Assembly (NCBI RefSeq): GCF_027853245.1
Contig: NZ_JAPTZM010000003.1
Reading direction: 5' to 3' (one strand)
Source of the DNA: Atlantibacter subterraneus
Lineage (GTDB): Bacteria; Pseudomonadota; Gammaproteobacteria; Enterobacterales; Enterobacteriaceae
Length of the DNA stretch: 64,000 nt
Under the pieces are notes generated by a model, which was given only the letters and a program-made list of their open reading frames with translations, had not been told where the DNA came from and searched no databases. The translations under genes were made by a program, and so were the position numbers. Below are positions 1 through 7,171 of this stretch, in pieces. Positions within the stretch are counted from its first letter, which is position 1, and each line of letters begins with the position of its first letter.

Positions 1-432
1 ACCATGACGCTAATACAGGGCGTAGTGAACACCTTTGTGATCTTTATTTCACGTATCATCGCGCAAATTGCGTCGGGCTTTTTGTCCGGCAACCGCGATG
101 ATGGCGAACAAAGCAACGGCAACCCGCTGATCTATTTCGCGGTAGCGACCGTGCTGGAACTGGTATTTGGTATTCTGGCGAGCATTATCACCATGTGGTT
201 CTCCCGCTATCGTGAATTCCACGCTGACGCGGGCTCCGCGAAACTGGTGGGCCGCGAGAAAATGATCGCCGCGCTGCAGCGCCTGAAAACCAGCTACGAG
301 CCGCAGGAGGCCAGCAGCATGATGGCGTTTTGCATCAACGGGAAATCAAAATCGCTGAGCGAGCTGTTTATGACCCACCCGCCGCTGGATAAACGTATTG
401 AAGCCCTGCGTAGCGGGCAGTATCTGAATTAA
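1..432 (+). CDS. htpX: HtpX inner-membrane zinc metalloprotease, C-terminal part (5' end outside window)
   Basis: This is the C-terminal ~143 residues of the M48-family protease HtpX, which degrades misfolded membrane proteins at the inner membrane together with FtsH. The frame is already open at base 1, so the HExxH zinc site lies upstream of the window. Visible here are a membrane segment near VATVLELVFGILASI, then the conserved YREFHADAGSAKL stretch that supplies the third zinc ligand in this family, and the terminal THPPLDKRIEALR motif. The 3' neighbour yebQ is convergent and separated by a bidirectional terminator. The order htpX-yebQ-kdgR matches E. coli as I recall it. Identification is secure. 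Confidence 0.95.
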   Translation, partial: TMTLIQGVVNTFVIFISRIIAQIASGFLSGNRDDGEQSNGNPLIYFAVATVLELVFGILASIITMWFSRYREFHADAGSAKLVGREKMIAALQRLKTSYEPQEASSMMAFCINGKSKSLSELFMTHPPLDKRIEALRSGQYLN

Positions 433-444
433 TCTTTCTGAAAG

Positions 445-474
445 TAAAAAAGCGTGCCGCGGCACGCTTTTTTT
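445..474. terminator. Bidirectional rho-independent terminator between htpX and yebQ
   Basis: A GC-rich perfect palindrome (AAGCGTGCCGCGGCACGCTT) is flanked by an A-run on the left and a T-run on the right. It can therefore end htpX transcription on the plus strand and yebQ transcription on the minus strand. Confidence 0.9.
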
Positions 475-1843
475 ATGCGGCGGATTTCCCCGTCGAGATG
501 CGTAACATACTCACCAGCGCGGCCAGCGTCGCCAGTATCCCGGCCAGCATTAATGAGGCGTGCTCCCCGCTGCCGCTGAAGTGGGTAAACATCAGCGCCA
601 CCAGCGCCGCCCCGGTGCTCTGGCCCAGCAGTCGCGCGGTGCCAAGCATTCCGCTGGCACCACCGCTGCGGTTGCGCGGCGCGGCGGAGATAATAGTGTG
701 GTTGTTGGGCGACTGAAACAATCCAAACCCGGCACCGCACAGCACCATGCGCCAGATGATATCCAGATCGCTCGGATTCGCCGGTAAATACGCCAGGCCA
801 AACAGGCCCACTGCCATCACCGCCAGGCCAATACCGCCCAGCAGCCCGGCGTGAATACGCTCGACCAGATAACCGGACAGCGGCGCGACCACCATGGTTG
901 CCAGCGGCCATGGCGTCAGCAGCAGACCGGTTTGCACTTCGCTCAGCCCGAGGGTGGTTTGCATAAAGAATGGCAGCGACACCAGCGCCAGCATCTGTGC
1001 GGTGAACGAGCAAATCGAGGTGCCAATAGAAAGTGAAAACAGCGGGATGCGCAGTAAATCCACCGGCAGCAGCGGAACCGGCAAGCGTAATTGACGACGA
1101 ACAAAGGCGGTGCCAATCACCAGCAGTGCGACCAGCTGCGCCGCAAGCAGCCAGTTGAAATTGCCCTGGGCGTAATTACCCAGCGCGGTAATCAGCAGGC
1201 CAAAGGTGAGGGCGTTCATCACGGCGCTCGGCAGGTCGAAACGCTGCTGAGATTTATGGGTATTAGCCGGTAAATAGCGCAGCGCCAGCACCAGCGCAAT
1301 CAGGCCGAGCGGGATATTAATTAAGAACAGCCAGTGCCAGGTCGCCACGGATAAAATCGCGGCGGCAATAGTGGGCCCGGCTGCAGCAGAGGCGGCGACG
1401 ATCAGCGAGTTGATCCCCATTCCCCGGCCCAGATGGCGCTGCGGGTAAATCATGCGGATCAATGCTGTGTTGACGCTCATCAGCGCCGCGCCGCCAAACC
1501 CTTGCAGGATGCGCATAACGGTGAGCATCTCCAGCGTGCGCGACAGCGCGCACAGCAGCGAGGCGAGGGTGAAAACCACCAGACCGTACTGATAAATGCG
1601 GCGGTAGCCAAACATATCGCCCAGGAAAGAGAGCGTCAAAAGCGACGTGACGATGGCGATTTGGTAAGCGTTAATAATCCAGATACTGCTGGCTGGCGAA
1701 GCGTTTAACTCATGGGCAATAGTGGGCAGCGCCACGTTCGCGATAGTGCCGTCAAGCACCGCCATCATTATCCCAATGGCGATGGTCAGAATAGCGCCGT
1801 AGCGCTGGGGGATGGGTAATCCATCAGAAACCGTTTTTTCCAT
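473..1843 (-). CDS. yebQ: YebQ, DHA2-type MFS drug/solute exporter
   Basis: A 456-residue major-facilitator transporter of the 14-helix DHA2 (EmrB/QacA-like) type. The signature LDGTIANVALPTIA lies at residues 30-43 in helix 1, and the loop 2-3 motif A appears as GDMFGYRR at about 75-82. The family exports drugs or small metabolites by proton antiport. The E. coli homologue belongs to the KdgR regulon, and here the gene is divergent from kdgR, which fits control by that repressor. The substrate is unknown. Length and neighbours match E. coli YebQ. The start at 1843 is the first Met and keeps the usual short cytoplasmic N-terminus. Confidence 0.9.
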   Translation of the reverse strand: MEKTVSDGLPIPQRYGAILTIAIGIMMAVLDGTIANVALPTIAHELNASPASSIWIINAYQIAIVTSLLTLSFLGDMFGYRRIYQYGLVVFTLASLLCALSRTLEMLTVMRILQGFGGAALMSVNTALIRMIYPQRHLGRGMGINSLIVAASAAAGPTIAAAILSVATWHWLFLINIPLGLIALVLALRYLPANTHKSQQRFDLPSAVMNALTFGLLITALGNYAQGNFNWLLAAQLVALLVIGTAFVRRQLRLPVPLLPVDLLRIPLFSLSIGTSICSFTAQMLALVSLPFFMQTTLGLSEVQTGLLLTPWPLATMVVAPLSGYLVERIHAGLLGGIGLAVMAVGLFGLAYLPANPSDLDIIWRMVLCGAGFGLFQSPNNHTIISAAPRNRSGGASGMLGTARLLGQSTGAALVALMFTHFSGSGEHASLMLAGILATLAALVSMLRISTGKSAA

Positions 1844-2039
1844 TAACTGTGCCGCTCAAAAAGAAAGTCAGGAGCCGTAAACCGACTACTTTAGCCTGAA
1901 AAGCGGCGTCAGGGATAATTAAGTGTTACGTCGCAGATTTATAACGCCAGCTCATAGATACATTGCGGCAGCGGGGCCAGCTCCTTATAATAAAAACCGG
2001 TTCTAATTTTTATAAAACAAATGCGATCTGAGGTGATGA

Positions 2040-2831
2040 ATGGCAATCGCAGATTTGGATAAACAGCCTGATTCTGTTTCATCTGTGTTGAAAGTTTTCG
2101 GTATTTTACAGGCGTTGGGCGAAGAGCGTGAAATTGGCATCACCGAGTTATCCCAACGCGTAATGATGTCAAAAAGCACGGTTTACCGCTTTTTGCAGAC
2201 CATGAAATCCTTAGGATATGTGGCCCAGGAAGGGGAGTCCGAAAAATATTCCCTCACGCTGAAACTGTTTGAGTTAGGCGCAAAAGCGTTGCAGAACGTC
2301 GATCTGATTCGCAGCGCGGATATCCAGATGCGTGAACTGTCTAACCTGACAAAAGAGACAATCCACCTGGGCGCGCTGGATGAAGACAGCATTGTCTACA
2401 TCCACAAAATCGACTCGATGTATAACCTGCGTATGTATTCCCGCGTTGGCCGTCGCAACCCGCTTTACAGTACCGCTATTGGTAAAGTATTGCTGGCATG
2501 GCGCGACCGCGAAGAGGTGAAGCAAATTCTCTCTGAAGTGGAATATAAGCAGAGCACTCCACGTACCGTGACCAGCACTGAAGCGCTGTTACCGGTGCTG
2601 GATATGGTACGCGAGCAGGGTTTTGGCGAAGATAACGAAGAGCAGGAAGAAGGGCTGCGCTGCATCGCAGTGCCGGTGTTCGACCGCTTTGGTTTTGTCA
2701 TTGCTGGGCTGAGTATCTCTTTCCCGACGCTGCGCTTCTCTGAAGAGCGTCTGCACGAGTACGTCGCCATGCTGCACGGCGCGGCGCGGAAAATTTCCGA
2801 ACAGCTGGGTTATAACGACTATCCGTTCTGA
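2040..2831 (+). CDS. kdgR: KdgR, IclR-family repressor of pectin/hexuronate catabolism genes
   Basis: A 263-residue IclR-type repressor whose ligand in enterobacteria is 2-keto-3-deoxygluconate (KDG). It controls uptake and breakdown of KDG and oligogalacturonides. The N-terminal winged helix (about residues 13-75) includes ITELSQRVMMSKSTVYRFLQ, and the IclR effector domain follows with the typical SAIGK-like element (YSTAIGKVLLAW, about 142-153) and a late GLSISFP stretch. Length equals E. coli KdgR. The start has a GAGGTG ribosome-binding site just upstream; an out-of-frame ATG four bases earlier should be ignored. It is divergent from yebQ, with a TATAAT-like box near 1985-1990. Confidence 0.95.
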   Translation: MAIADLDKQPDSVSSVLKVFGILQALGEEREIGITELSQRVMMSKSTVYRFLQTMKSLGYVAQEGESEKYSLTLKLFELGAKALQNVDLIRSADIQMRELSNLTKETIHLGALDEDSIVYIHKIDSMYNLRMYSRVGRRNPLYSTAIGKVLLAWRDREEVKQILSEVEYKQSTPRTVTSTEALLPVLDMVREQGFGEDNEEQEEGLRCIAVPVFDRFGFVIAGLSISFPTLRFSEERLHEYVAMLHGAARKISEQLGYNDYPF

Positions 2832-2861
2832 TGATGAACCGCAGCCCAGGCTGCGGTTTCG

Positions 2862-3098
2862 TTAATTATCGATGACGGTTTCGCTTTTGCGCAGCAACGG
2901 GCACTGCGAAATCCCGACAATCCCACTTTCCGAATGAATAAACTGTGCAGTCACTATCTGCCTGGCCGTCATATATTTGCATTGCAGCCCCAGACCCGCC
3001 GCGTTGTTATGGCTGCCGATTAAAATCCCGTAGCCGCTGAACAACAGCGCCAGCCACAGGATTGCCGCCACGGCGATCAAGCGGATAATCAATCGCAT
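2862..3098 (-). CDS. yobH: YobH family small membrane/secreted protein
   Basis: A 78-residue protein with an N-terminal hydrophobic segment (IRLIAVAAILWLALLFSGYG) that could be a signal or anchor. A conserved segment follows with two cysteines (GLQCKYMTAR and ISQCPLLRKS). The function is unknown. I chose the internal ATG at 3098 because it is preceded by a strong AAGGAGAGG ribosome-binding site and gives the length of E. coli YobH; the frame is open further upstream. It is convergent with kdgR and divergent from mgrB, the same micro-order as in E. coli. Confidence 0.88.
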   Translation of the reverse strand: MRLIIRLIAVAAILWLALLFSGYGILIGSHNNAAGLGLQCKYMTARQIVTAQFIHSESGIVGISQCPLLRKSETVIDN

Positions 3099-3199
3099 AT
3101 ACCTCTCCTTGTTAGAGTGCGGCATCCAGCATGCCAGTTCAGGCGTAATTCTCAATCTGATGTTTCTTAATTGCCCGGGTTATTAGTAGCGTGATGATT

Positions 3200-3223
3200 G
3201 GTTTAAGATCCGCGTGCTAATCT
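3200..3223 (+). promoter_or_regulatory. Candidate PhoP-dependent promoter of mgrB
   Basis: A PhoP half-site GGTTTA (3200-3205) is followed after exactly 12 bases by a -10-like TAATCT (3218-3223). This is the same layout as the phoP promoter near 54.2 kb in this window. The expected upstream half-site, 11 bases earlier, is degenerate, so PhoP control rests mainly on known E. coli/Salmonella mgrB regulation plus this spacing. Confidence 0.5.
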
Positions 3224-3254
3224 GACGGGAATATGAGTCAAACTGGAGTTGTCA

Positions 3255-3398
3255 GTGAAAAAAGTGAAATGGGCACTGCTGGTCGTTGCGTTGCTGTTGG
3301 GCCTGATTTTATGGGCGCAAATGCTGAATGTGATCTGCGATCAGGATGTTCAGTTCTTCAGCGGGATTTGTGTGATTAACAAATATATTCCGTGGTAA
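3255..3398 (+). CDS. mgrB: MgrB, small membrane inhibitor of PhoQ
   Basis: A 47-residue bitopic inner-membrane protein that binds PhoQ and damps its kinase activity, giving negative feedback on the PhoPQ system. Translation from GTG at 3255 (preceded by GGAGTT) gives a basic N-terminus KKVKW, one membrane span, and a periplasmic tail with CDQDVQFFSGIC, including the two cysteines required for function in E. coli, ending IPW. Length equals the E. coli protein. Its target PhoQ and the activator PhoP are encoded at 52.0-54.2 kb. Loss of MgrB is a known route to polymyxin resistance in Klebsiella; this copy looks intact. Confidence 0.96.
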   Translation: MKKVKWALLVVALLLGLILWAQMLNVICDQDVQFFSGICVINKYIPW

Positions 3399-3470
3399 AT
3401 GTTTTTTGCATTGCCGATGTGATCGCGGTCGTCCGGTGCTACACTACTGCGCTTTACTGAGGTGGTTTTT

Positions 3471-3758
3471 ATGAATGACATGATCAATTCCGGTGCAATA
3501 AATGTTGCATCGATGGCGTTCTCTTTACTGGTTCTGGTGGTTGGGTTAGTGGTGTGGTTTTTCGTCAACCGCGCCAGCGTTAAGGCGAATGAGCAGATTG
3601 CCCTGCTGGAAGCGTTGCTCGATCAGCAAAAGCGCCAGACGGTGCTGCTACGCCGCATCTGTGAAGCCAATGAGCCAGAACAGCAAGCTGAAGAAGCGCC
3701 AGCACAGTCCCAGAAAGACGAAGACGACGGATTTATTCGTCTGGTCGCGGAACGTTAA
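3471..3758 (+). CDS. yebO: YebO family small membrane protein
   Basis: A 95-residue protein with one N-terminal membrane span (about residues 10-35, FSLLVLVVGLVVWFFV). A helical, probably coiled cytoplasmic segment follows (EQIALLEALLDQQKRQTVLLRR), then an acidic tail ending IRLVAER. No biochemical function is established. The start at 3471 is the ATG behind an AGGTGG ribosome-binding site; an in-frame GTG nine bases earlier overlaps that site and is unlikely. In E. coli yebO sits between mgrB and yobF, as here. Confidence 0.9.
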   Translation: MNDMINSGAINVASMAFSLLVLVVGLVVWFFVNRASVKANEQIALLEALLDQQKRQTVLLRRICEANEPEQQAEEAPAQSQKDEDDGFIRLVAER

Positions 3759-4330
3759 GTTTTCCTTTCATTCAGGACAAGCCGCCGCAAGAATTGCTGG
3801 CGGCGCTAGACGCATCCGCTGAGAAACCAGGTATATTCGCACCGGTTAAAATTGGTCAATATTTGCCCTTTAACGCAGCGTGACATATAAGGAATAATTA
3901 TTAAGTTATTTCCCGAATGAAAATATATCCTGCAAAAAATAACTGGAAACTATTTCTGCACTTTACTCATGCATTGTCATTAGCCTGTCATTATTTTGGT
4001 GCAATTATTTAACGTATTTCGTTGTATTTAATTGGCATGCAAATCTGACTAATGTTGTGATGATTCCCACAGAATGGGCAACACCTGTTGTTCAATGCCC
4101 GTTAATTGGCTCTCTATCGCAAGATTCTTCTTTTTTATGGCAAATTTTGCCCCGTGACGTGGACGGCATTCCAGGTTTGAGCTATGTTAAAAAGGTTGTC
4201 TGCTCGCTGCATGTTGCCGAAGGACCCTGTGCTCAAGGCTTATCATATCAGCGTGTTACGTGTTGCCCTCTGGACAGCCCGTAGTCACTTATTGATTTGT
4301 GCGGCAGATCGATACGCGTTTAAAAATGGC
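3759..4330 (+). other. Gene-poor stretch between yebO and the yobF-cspC promoter
   Basis: About 570 bases with no convincing gene. It holds an imperfect GC-rich inverted repeat (GCCGCC...GGCGGC, about 3781-3807) after yebO without a clean T-run, then AT-rich DNA. An open frame of about 75 codons at 4057-4284 starts without a ribosome-binding site and has no recognisable domain. The stretch could contain upstream promoters for the cold-shock gene, but nothing specific can be supported. Confidence 0.5.
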
Positions 4331-4359
4331 TTGCCATTATATACGTTGTGTGTGATAAC
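4331..4359 (+). promoter_or_regulatory. Putative sigma-70 promoter of yobF-cspC
   Basis: TTGCCA (4331-4336) and GATAAC (4354-4359) are separated by exactly 17 bases, placing a transcription start near 4366, about 27 bases before the yobF ATG. Recognised by spacing and consensus only. Confidence 0.5.
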
Positions 4360-4392
4360 ATTTTTTGGGTCAAACGAGGTATAGTTCTGTTT

Positions 4393-4509
4393 ATGTGTGG
4401 CATTTTCAGTATAGAAGTCCTGAGTAAACACGTTGTCGTTGAATACTGCTTCTCTGCCGAACCTTTAATTAGTGCCTCATGCAGTAATGTCTCAGTTTTA
4501 TCTCAATGA
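4393..4509 (+). CDS. yobF: YobF-type small protein, shortened by an in-frame TGA
   Basis: The 38-residue reading begins MCGIFSIEVLSKHVV and continues FSAEPLISASCSNVSVLSQ, clearly the YobF family. E. coli YobF, as I recall it, is 47 residues. Here a TGA at 4507-4509 ends the frame early, but the same frame stays open beyond it and reaches a TAA at 4534-4536, which is exactly where a 47-residue protein would end. The residues after the stop (SLRAKNTI) resemble the E. coli C-terminus (LRAKKTI). So this is either a recently truncated allele or a lineage-specific short form. It lies 39 bases upstream of cspC, with which it is co-transcribed in E. coli. Too short for most gene finders. Confidence 0.75.
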   Translation: MCGIFSIEVLSKHVVVEYCFSAEPLISASCSNVSVLSQ

Positions 4510-4548
4510 AGCCTGCGGGCGAAGAATACAATTTAAGGAATTTGCAAA

Positions 4549-4758
4549 ATGGCAAAGATCAAAGGTCAAGTGAAGTGGTTCAACGAGTCTAAAGGTTTTG
4601 GTTTCATTACTCCGGCTGACGGCAGCAAAGACGTGTTCGTACACTTCTCTGCCATCCAGGGTAACGGCTTCAAAACCCTGGCTGAAGGCCAGAACGTAGA
4701 GTTCGAAATTCAGGACGGCCAGAAAGGCCCGGCAGCCGTTAACGTTACTGCTATCTGA
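4549..4758 (+). CDS. cspC: CspC, cold-shock-domain RNA-binding protein
   Basis: A 69-residue cold-shock protein that binds single-stranded RNA as a chaperone and stabilises stress mRNAs such as rpoS in E. coli. The OB-fold RNA-binding motifs are intact: RNP1 KGFGFI at residues 15-20 and RNP2 VFVHF at 29-33. The sequence matches my memory of E. coli CspC essentially residue for residue, as expected for this very conserved protein. An AAGGAA ribosome-binding site precedes the ATG. A strong terminator follows within 40 bases, so it closes the yobF-cspC unit. Confidence 0.97.
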
Positions 4759-4796
4759 TCGAATTTCTGATGCGGTGCCTTGCGCATCGTTTCTCT

Positions 4797-4826
4797 AAAA
4801 AGCCTCGCTTAGCGAGGCTTTTTTGT
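4797..4826 (+). terminator. Terminator of yobF-cspC
   Basis: AGCCTCGCT and AGCGAGGCT form a perfect 9-base inverted repeat with a tight loop, followed by a T-run. Confidence 0.92.
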
Positions 4827-4893
4827 TTCTGGCCCTTACCGCTGCGCGTCAATTCAGGCTACACTTGCGCGCTTTAAATCACCCGGAGTTGTT

Positions 4894-5706
4894 ATGTTTA
4901 CCTGCCCCCTCTGCCTCGCCCCGCTGAGCGAAAATCCCACCCGTTACGCCTGCCCGCAGGGTCACCAGTTCGATAGGGCTAAAGAAGGGTATGTGAATTT
5001 ACTGCCTGTGCAGTTTAAACATTCAAAACAGCCGGGCGATAATGCAGAGATGATGCAGGCGCGCCGCGCGTTTCTTGATGCCGGGCATTATCAGGCGCTG
5101 CGCCAGCGGGTTGCTGAGCTGCTTGAAAATTCCTTGCCTGAGCAAGCCAACGCGGTACTGGATATTGGCTGTGGGGAAGGGTATTACACTGCGATTTTCG
5201 CCGATGTGGCATTGGCCCATGGGGCAAAAACCTGTGGGCTGGACGTGTCAAAAATCGCGATTCGCTACGCGGCTAAGCGCTACCCCAACGTGACCTTTTG
5301 CGTTGCTTCCAGCCACCGTTTGCCGTTCGCGGACGCCTCGCTGGATGCGGTAATTCGTATTTACGCCCCGTGCAACGCACAAGAACTGGCAAGAGCCGTG
5401 AAGCCAGGGGGATGCGTGATTACCGTAGTTCCCGGTCCGCGTCATCTGATGCAGCTGAAGGGATTGATTTACGATGAAATCAAACTGCACGCCACTGAGG
5501 GTGAAGCGTTAGCCGGATTTACCTTGAAGGAAGAAGTTCAGCTTGCTTACGCAATGGCCCTGAAGGCGGAGCACGCCGTCGCGCTGTTGCAAATGACGCC
5601 GTTTGCCTGGCGGGCGCGCCCGGAGGTGTGGGCGGCGCTGAGCGCGGTGGAAACATTTGATTGTGAAACCGATTTCTGTATCCGCGTCTGGCAACGCGCC
5701 AGTTAA
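4894..5706 (+). CDS. rlmA: RlmA, 23S rRNA (guanine-745 N1)-methyltransferase
   Basis: A 270-residue SAM-dependent methyltransferase that modifies G745 in helix 35 of 23S rRNA. The N-terminal zinc finger is visible as C4, C7, C20 and H24. The SAM-binding motif I is VLDIGCGEGYYT at about 88-99, and the class I Rossmann fold follows, with an acidic motif II near CGLDVSKIAIRYAAKRYP. Length is as in E. coli. It ends overlapping the convergent mntP stop by four bases. A GGAG ribosome-binding site precedes the start. Confidence 0.94.
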   Translation: MFTCPLCLAPLSENPTRYACPQGHQFDRAKEGYVNLLPVQFKHSKQPGDNAEMMQARRAFLDAGHYQALRQRVAELLENSLPEQANAVLDIGCGEGYYTAIFADVALAHGAKTCGLDVSKIAIRYAAKRYPNVTFCVASSHRLPFADASLDAVIRIYAPCNAQELARAVKPGGCVITVVPGPRHLMQLKGLIYDEIKLHATEGEALAGFTLKEEVQLAYAMALKAEHAVALLQMTPFAWRARPEVWAALSAVETFDCETDFCIRVWQRAS

Positions 5707-6266
5707 GCGAAGTGGCTCCAGAGGATCTGTGCGCCGATACCCATCAGTACCAGCCCGCCGAGAATTTCAGCGCGCTTGCCCAGCAGTGGGCCGATAAAGC
5801 GGCCCAGCATAATGCCCAGCGTGGACATAATCAGCGTCGCGCAGCCAATCGCCAGTGCGGTATAGATGATATTGGCTTGCAGAAACGCCAGACCCACGCC
5901 GACGGCCATTGCGTCGATGCTGGTGGCAAATGCGGTGGTGACTAATAACCAGACGCTGTGGCGGCGCAGCTGCGTTGTCTCTTCTTCGGAACCGCCGCGC
6001 ACGCCTTCAATAACCATTCGCACGCCGAGGAACATCAGCAGGGCGAAGGCGATCCAGTGATTCCACTCAAGCACAAATTTTGAGGCGAACAGGCCCAATG
6101 CCCAGCCGATCAGCGGGGTGAGGGTTTCAATCACGCCAAAAATCAGGCCGATGCGTATCGCCTGTGAAAGTCTGGGTTTGTGAAGGGTTGCGCCTTTACC
6201 AATCGATGCGGCGAAAGCGTCCATCGACATGCCGAATGCGAGAAGAAGGGTAGCGGAAAGATTCAT
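5703..6266 (-). CDS. mntP: MntP, manganese efflux pump
   Basis: A 187-residue, six-span inner-membrane exporter of Mn(II) that protects against manganese overload. Two internally repeated motifs carry conserved aspartates: GMSMDAFAASIG (D16) in helix 1 and TSIDAMAVGVG (D118) in the second half, both essential positions in E. coli MntP. The upstream region carries a yybP-ykoY manganese riboswitch, two MntR boxes and a Fur-like site, annotated separately. It is convergent with rlmA. Neighbours manXYZ-yobD match the E. coli order. Confidence 0.95.
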   Translation of the reverse strand: MNLSATLLLAFGMSMDAFAASIGKGATLHKPRLSQAIRIGLIFGVIETLTPLIGWALGLFASKFVLEWNHWIAFALLMFLGVRMVIEGVRGGSEEETTQLRRHSVWLLVTTAFATSIDAMAVGVGLAFLQANIIYTALAIGCATLIMSTLGIMLGRFIGPLLGKRAEILGGLVLMGIGAQILWSHFA

Positions 6267-6274
6267 TAAAGCGT

Positions 6275-6452
6275 CCTGACCGGGATATCCATATACACAG
6301 CCACTGCCCCGGTAAACAGCAGTGAATGTGCCTATGGTCTCGCTTGACTAAGAAGGCTCTCAGTCCGTACGCGCCACGTTGTTACAACGAGTATGTTGAC
6401 ACGTACATTTCCAGCAATTGCGGAAATTAGCTACTCCCCAATGACGGGCGCA
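6275..6452 (-). ncRNA. yybP-ykoY manganese riboswitch in the mntP leader
   Basis: Read on the minus strand, the leader contains the family hallmark TTGGGGAGTAGC (around 6431-6442). The second conserved metal-site region follows with CGTGTCAACATACTCG, then CGTACGGACTGAGAGCC and further hairpins before the mntP ATG. This element binds Mn(II) and raises expression of the exporter. A -10-like GATACT lies just upstream of about 6455. The exact 5' boundary is estimated. Confidence 0.92.
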
Positions 6453-6513
6453 ACAGTATCATATTCAGGAAATATAAAACAACCCACAAAAGTTGTTATT
6501 TTTCAAACTAATT

Positions 6514-6532
6514 GATAACGATTTTCATTTGA
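6514..6532 (-). promoter_or_regulatory. Fur-like operator upstream of mntP
   Basis: GATAACGATTTTCATTTGA matches 13 of 19 positions of the classical Fur consensus GATAATGATAATCATTATC. It sits upstream of the inferred mntP promoter. Fur or another metalloregulator could bind here; the call rests on sequence similarity alone. Confidence 0.45.
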
Positions 6533-6583
6533 TATCATTAGTGATCAAAAGGTTAATAAATAGTTTTAAGATTTGCTGTGAAT

Positions 6584-6603
6584 AATATAGCCATGGCTAT
6601 ATT
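6584..6603. promoter_or_regulatory. MntR box 1 upstream of mntP
   Basis: A perfect 20-base palindrome with core ATAG-N4-GGCTAT. It matches the E. coli MntR consensus core (ATAGCAAAGGCTAT) in both half-sites and spacing. MntR with Mn(II) activates mntP in E. coli. Confidence 0.75.
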
Positions 6604-6623
6604 CGCGCTCAAATTACCACCAC

Positions 6624-6645
6624 AAATATAGACAAGGCTATTATT
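6624..6645. promoter_or_regulatory. MntR box 2 upstream of mntP
   Basis: A second site with the same ATAG-N4-GGCTAT core, matching 17 of 22 positions of the MntR consensus as I recall it. It is offset by 41 bases (about four helical turns) from box 1, so both face the same side of the DNA. It ends just past the yobD stop codon. Confidence 0.75.
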
Positions 6646-6649
6646 CAAC

Positions 6650-7108
6650 CTATTGACTATTAACGAGAAGTTTATAAATCTTTTCCAGGTCGTCAATATT
6701 CATTACCCGGATAAGCAGGCGGCGCTGCTCTAATTGCATCACCAGTACGCCGTCTTCAGATAAATTCATGGCTTTAATGCGGTTATATTCTATCCATGCG
6801 TTGGCGAAGAAAAAGCCATCAGTTTTGAAAATAATTTTCGGCTGACGAAACCAAAAAAGATAAATCGCCATCAGCGCCAGCGCGCCTAATAGCCAGGTCG
6901 TTAACGGCGCGCCGTGTGAGGCAATATTGTTATAAATCAGTATCGCAACCAGCCCGACGAAAATCGCGCCGTCGACGCGGCTGCGGCGCAGCAGGGGGAT
7001 GGTTAACAGCGTGGCGCCTTTGCGTTTCGCCATTATGACGTCGTCATAAATGGCAAAGGCCAGCAGCACCATAATAAACAGGATCAGTACCCAGTCCGTC
7101 AGCGTCAT
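6650..7108 (-). CDS. yobD: YobD, DUF986 inner-membrane protein
   Basis: A 152-residue protein of the DUF986 family (UPF0266) with hydrophobic segments near residues 4-22, about 45-63 and about 70-88. A soluble C-terminal part of about 60 residues follows (KIIFKTDGFFFANAWIEYNRI...). The function is unknown. It follows manXYZ on the same strand, behind the operon's terminator, as in E. coli, so it may be expressed by read-through or its own promoter. Length and context identify it. Confidence 0.9.
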   Translation of the reverse strand: MTLTDWVLILFIMVLLAFAIYDDVIMAKRKGATLLTIPLLRRSRVDGAIFVGLVAILIYNNIASHGAPLTTWLLGALALMAIYLFWFRQPKIIFKTDGFFFANAWIEYNRIKAMNLSEDGVLVMQLEQRRLLIRVMNIDDLEKIYKLLVNSQ

Positions 7109-7121
7109 ACAAACTCCCTAA

Positions 7122-7148
7122 TAAAAAACCGGGAGCAAGCTCCCGGTT
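7122..7148 (-). terminator. Terminator after manXYZ
   Basis: AACCGGGAGC and GCTCCCGGTT form a 10-base stem with a two-base apex. On the minus strand it is followed by TTTTTTAT, giving a canonical intrinsic terminator between manZ and yobD. Confidence 0.88.
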
Positions 7149-7171
7149 GTAAACCTCAGGAAAACCGTATC

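Noticed and set aside
1844..2039. KdgR operator between yebQ and kdgR
   Set aside because: AT-rich imperfect dyads are present, but none matches the KdgR consensus well enough to annotate.
3158..3200. A second PhoP half-site farther upstream of mgrB
   Set aside because: GTTT-like words occur at 3161 and 3178, but neither is at the 11-base phase expected for a PhoP box.
4057..4284. A 75-codon frame between yebO and yobF
   Set aside because: No ribosome-binding site, no recognisable family, and composition unlike the neighbouring genes. Kept only as a note in the gap entry.
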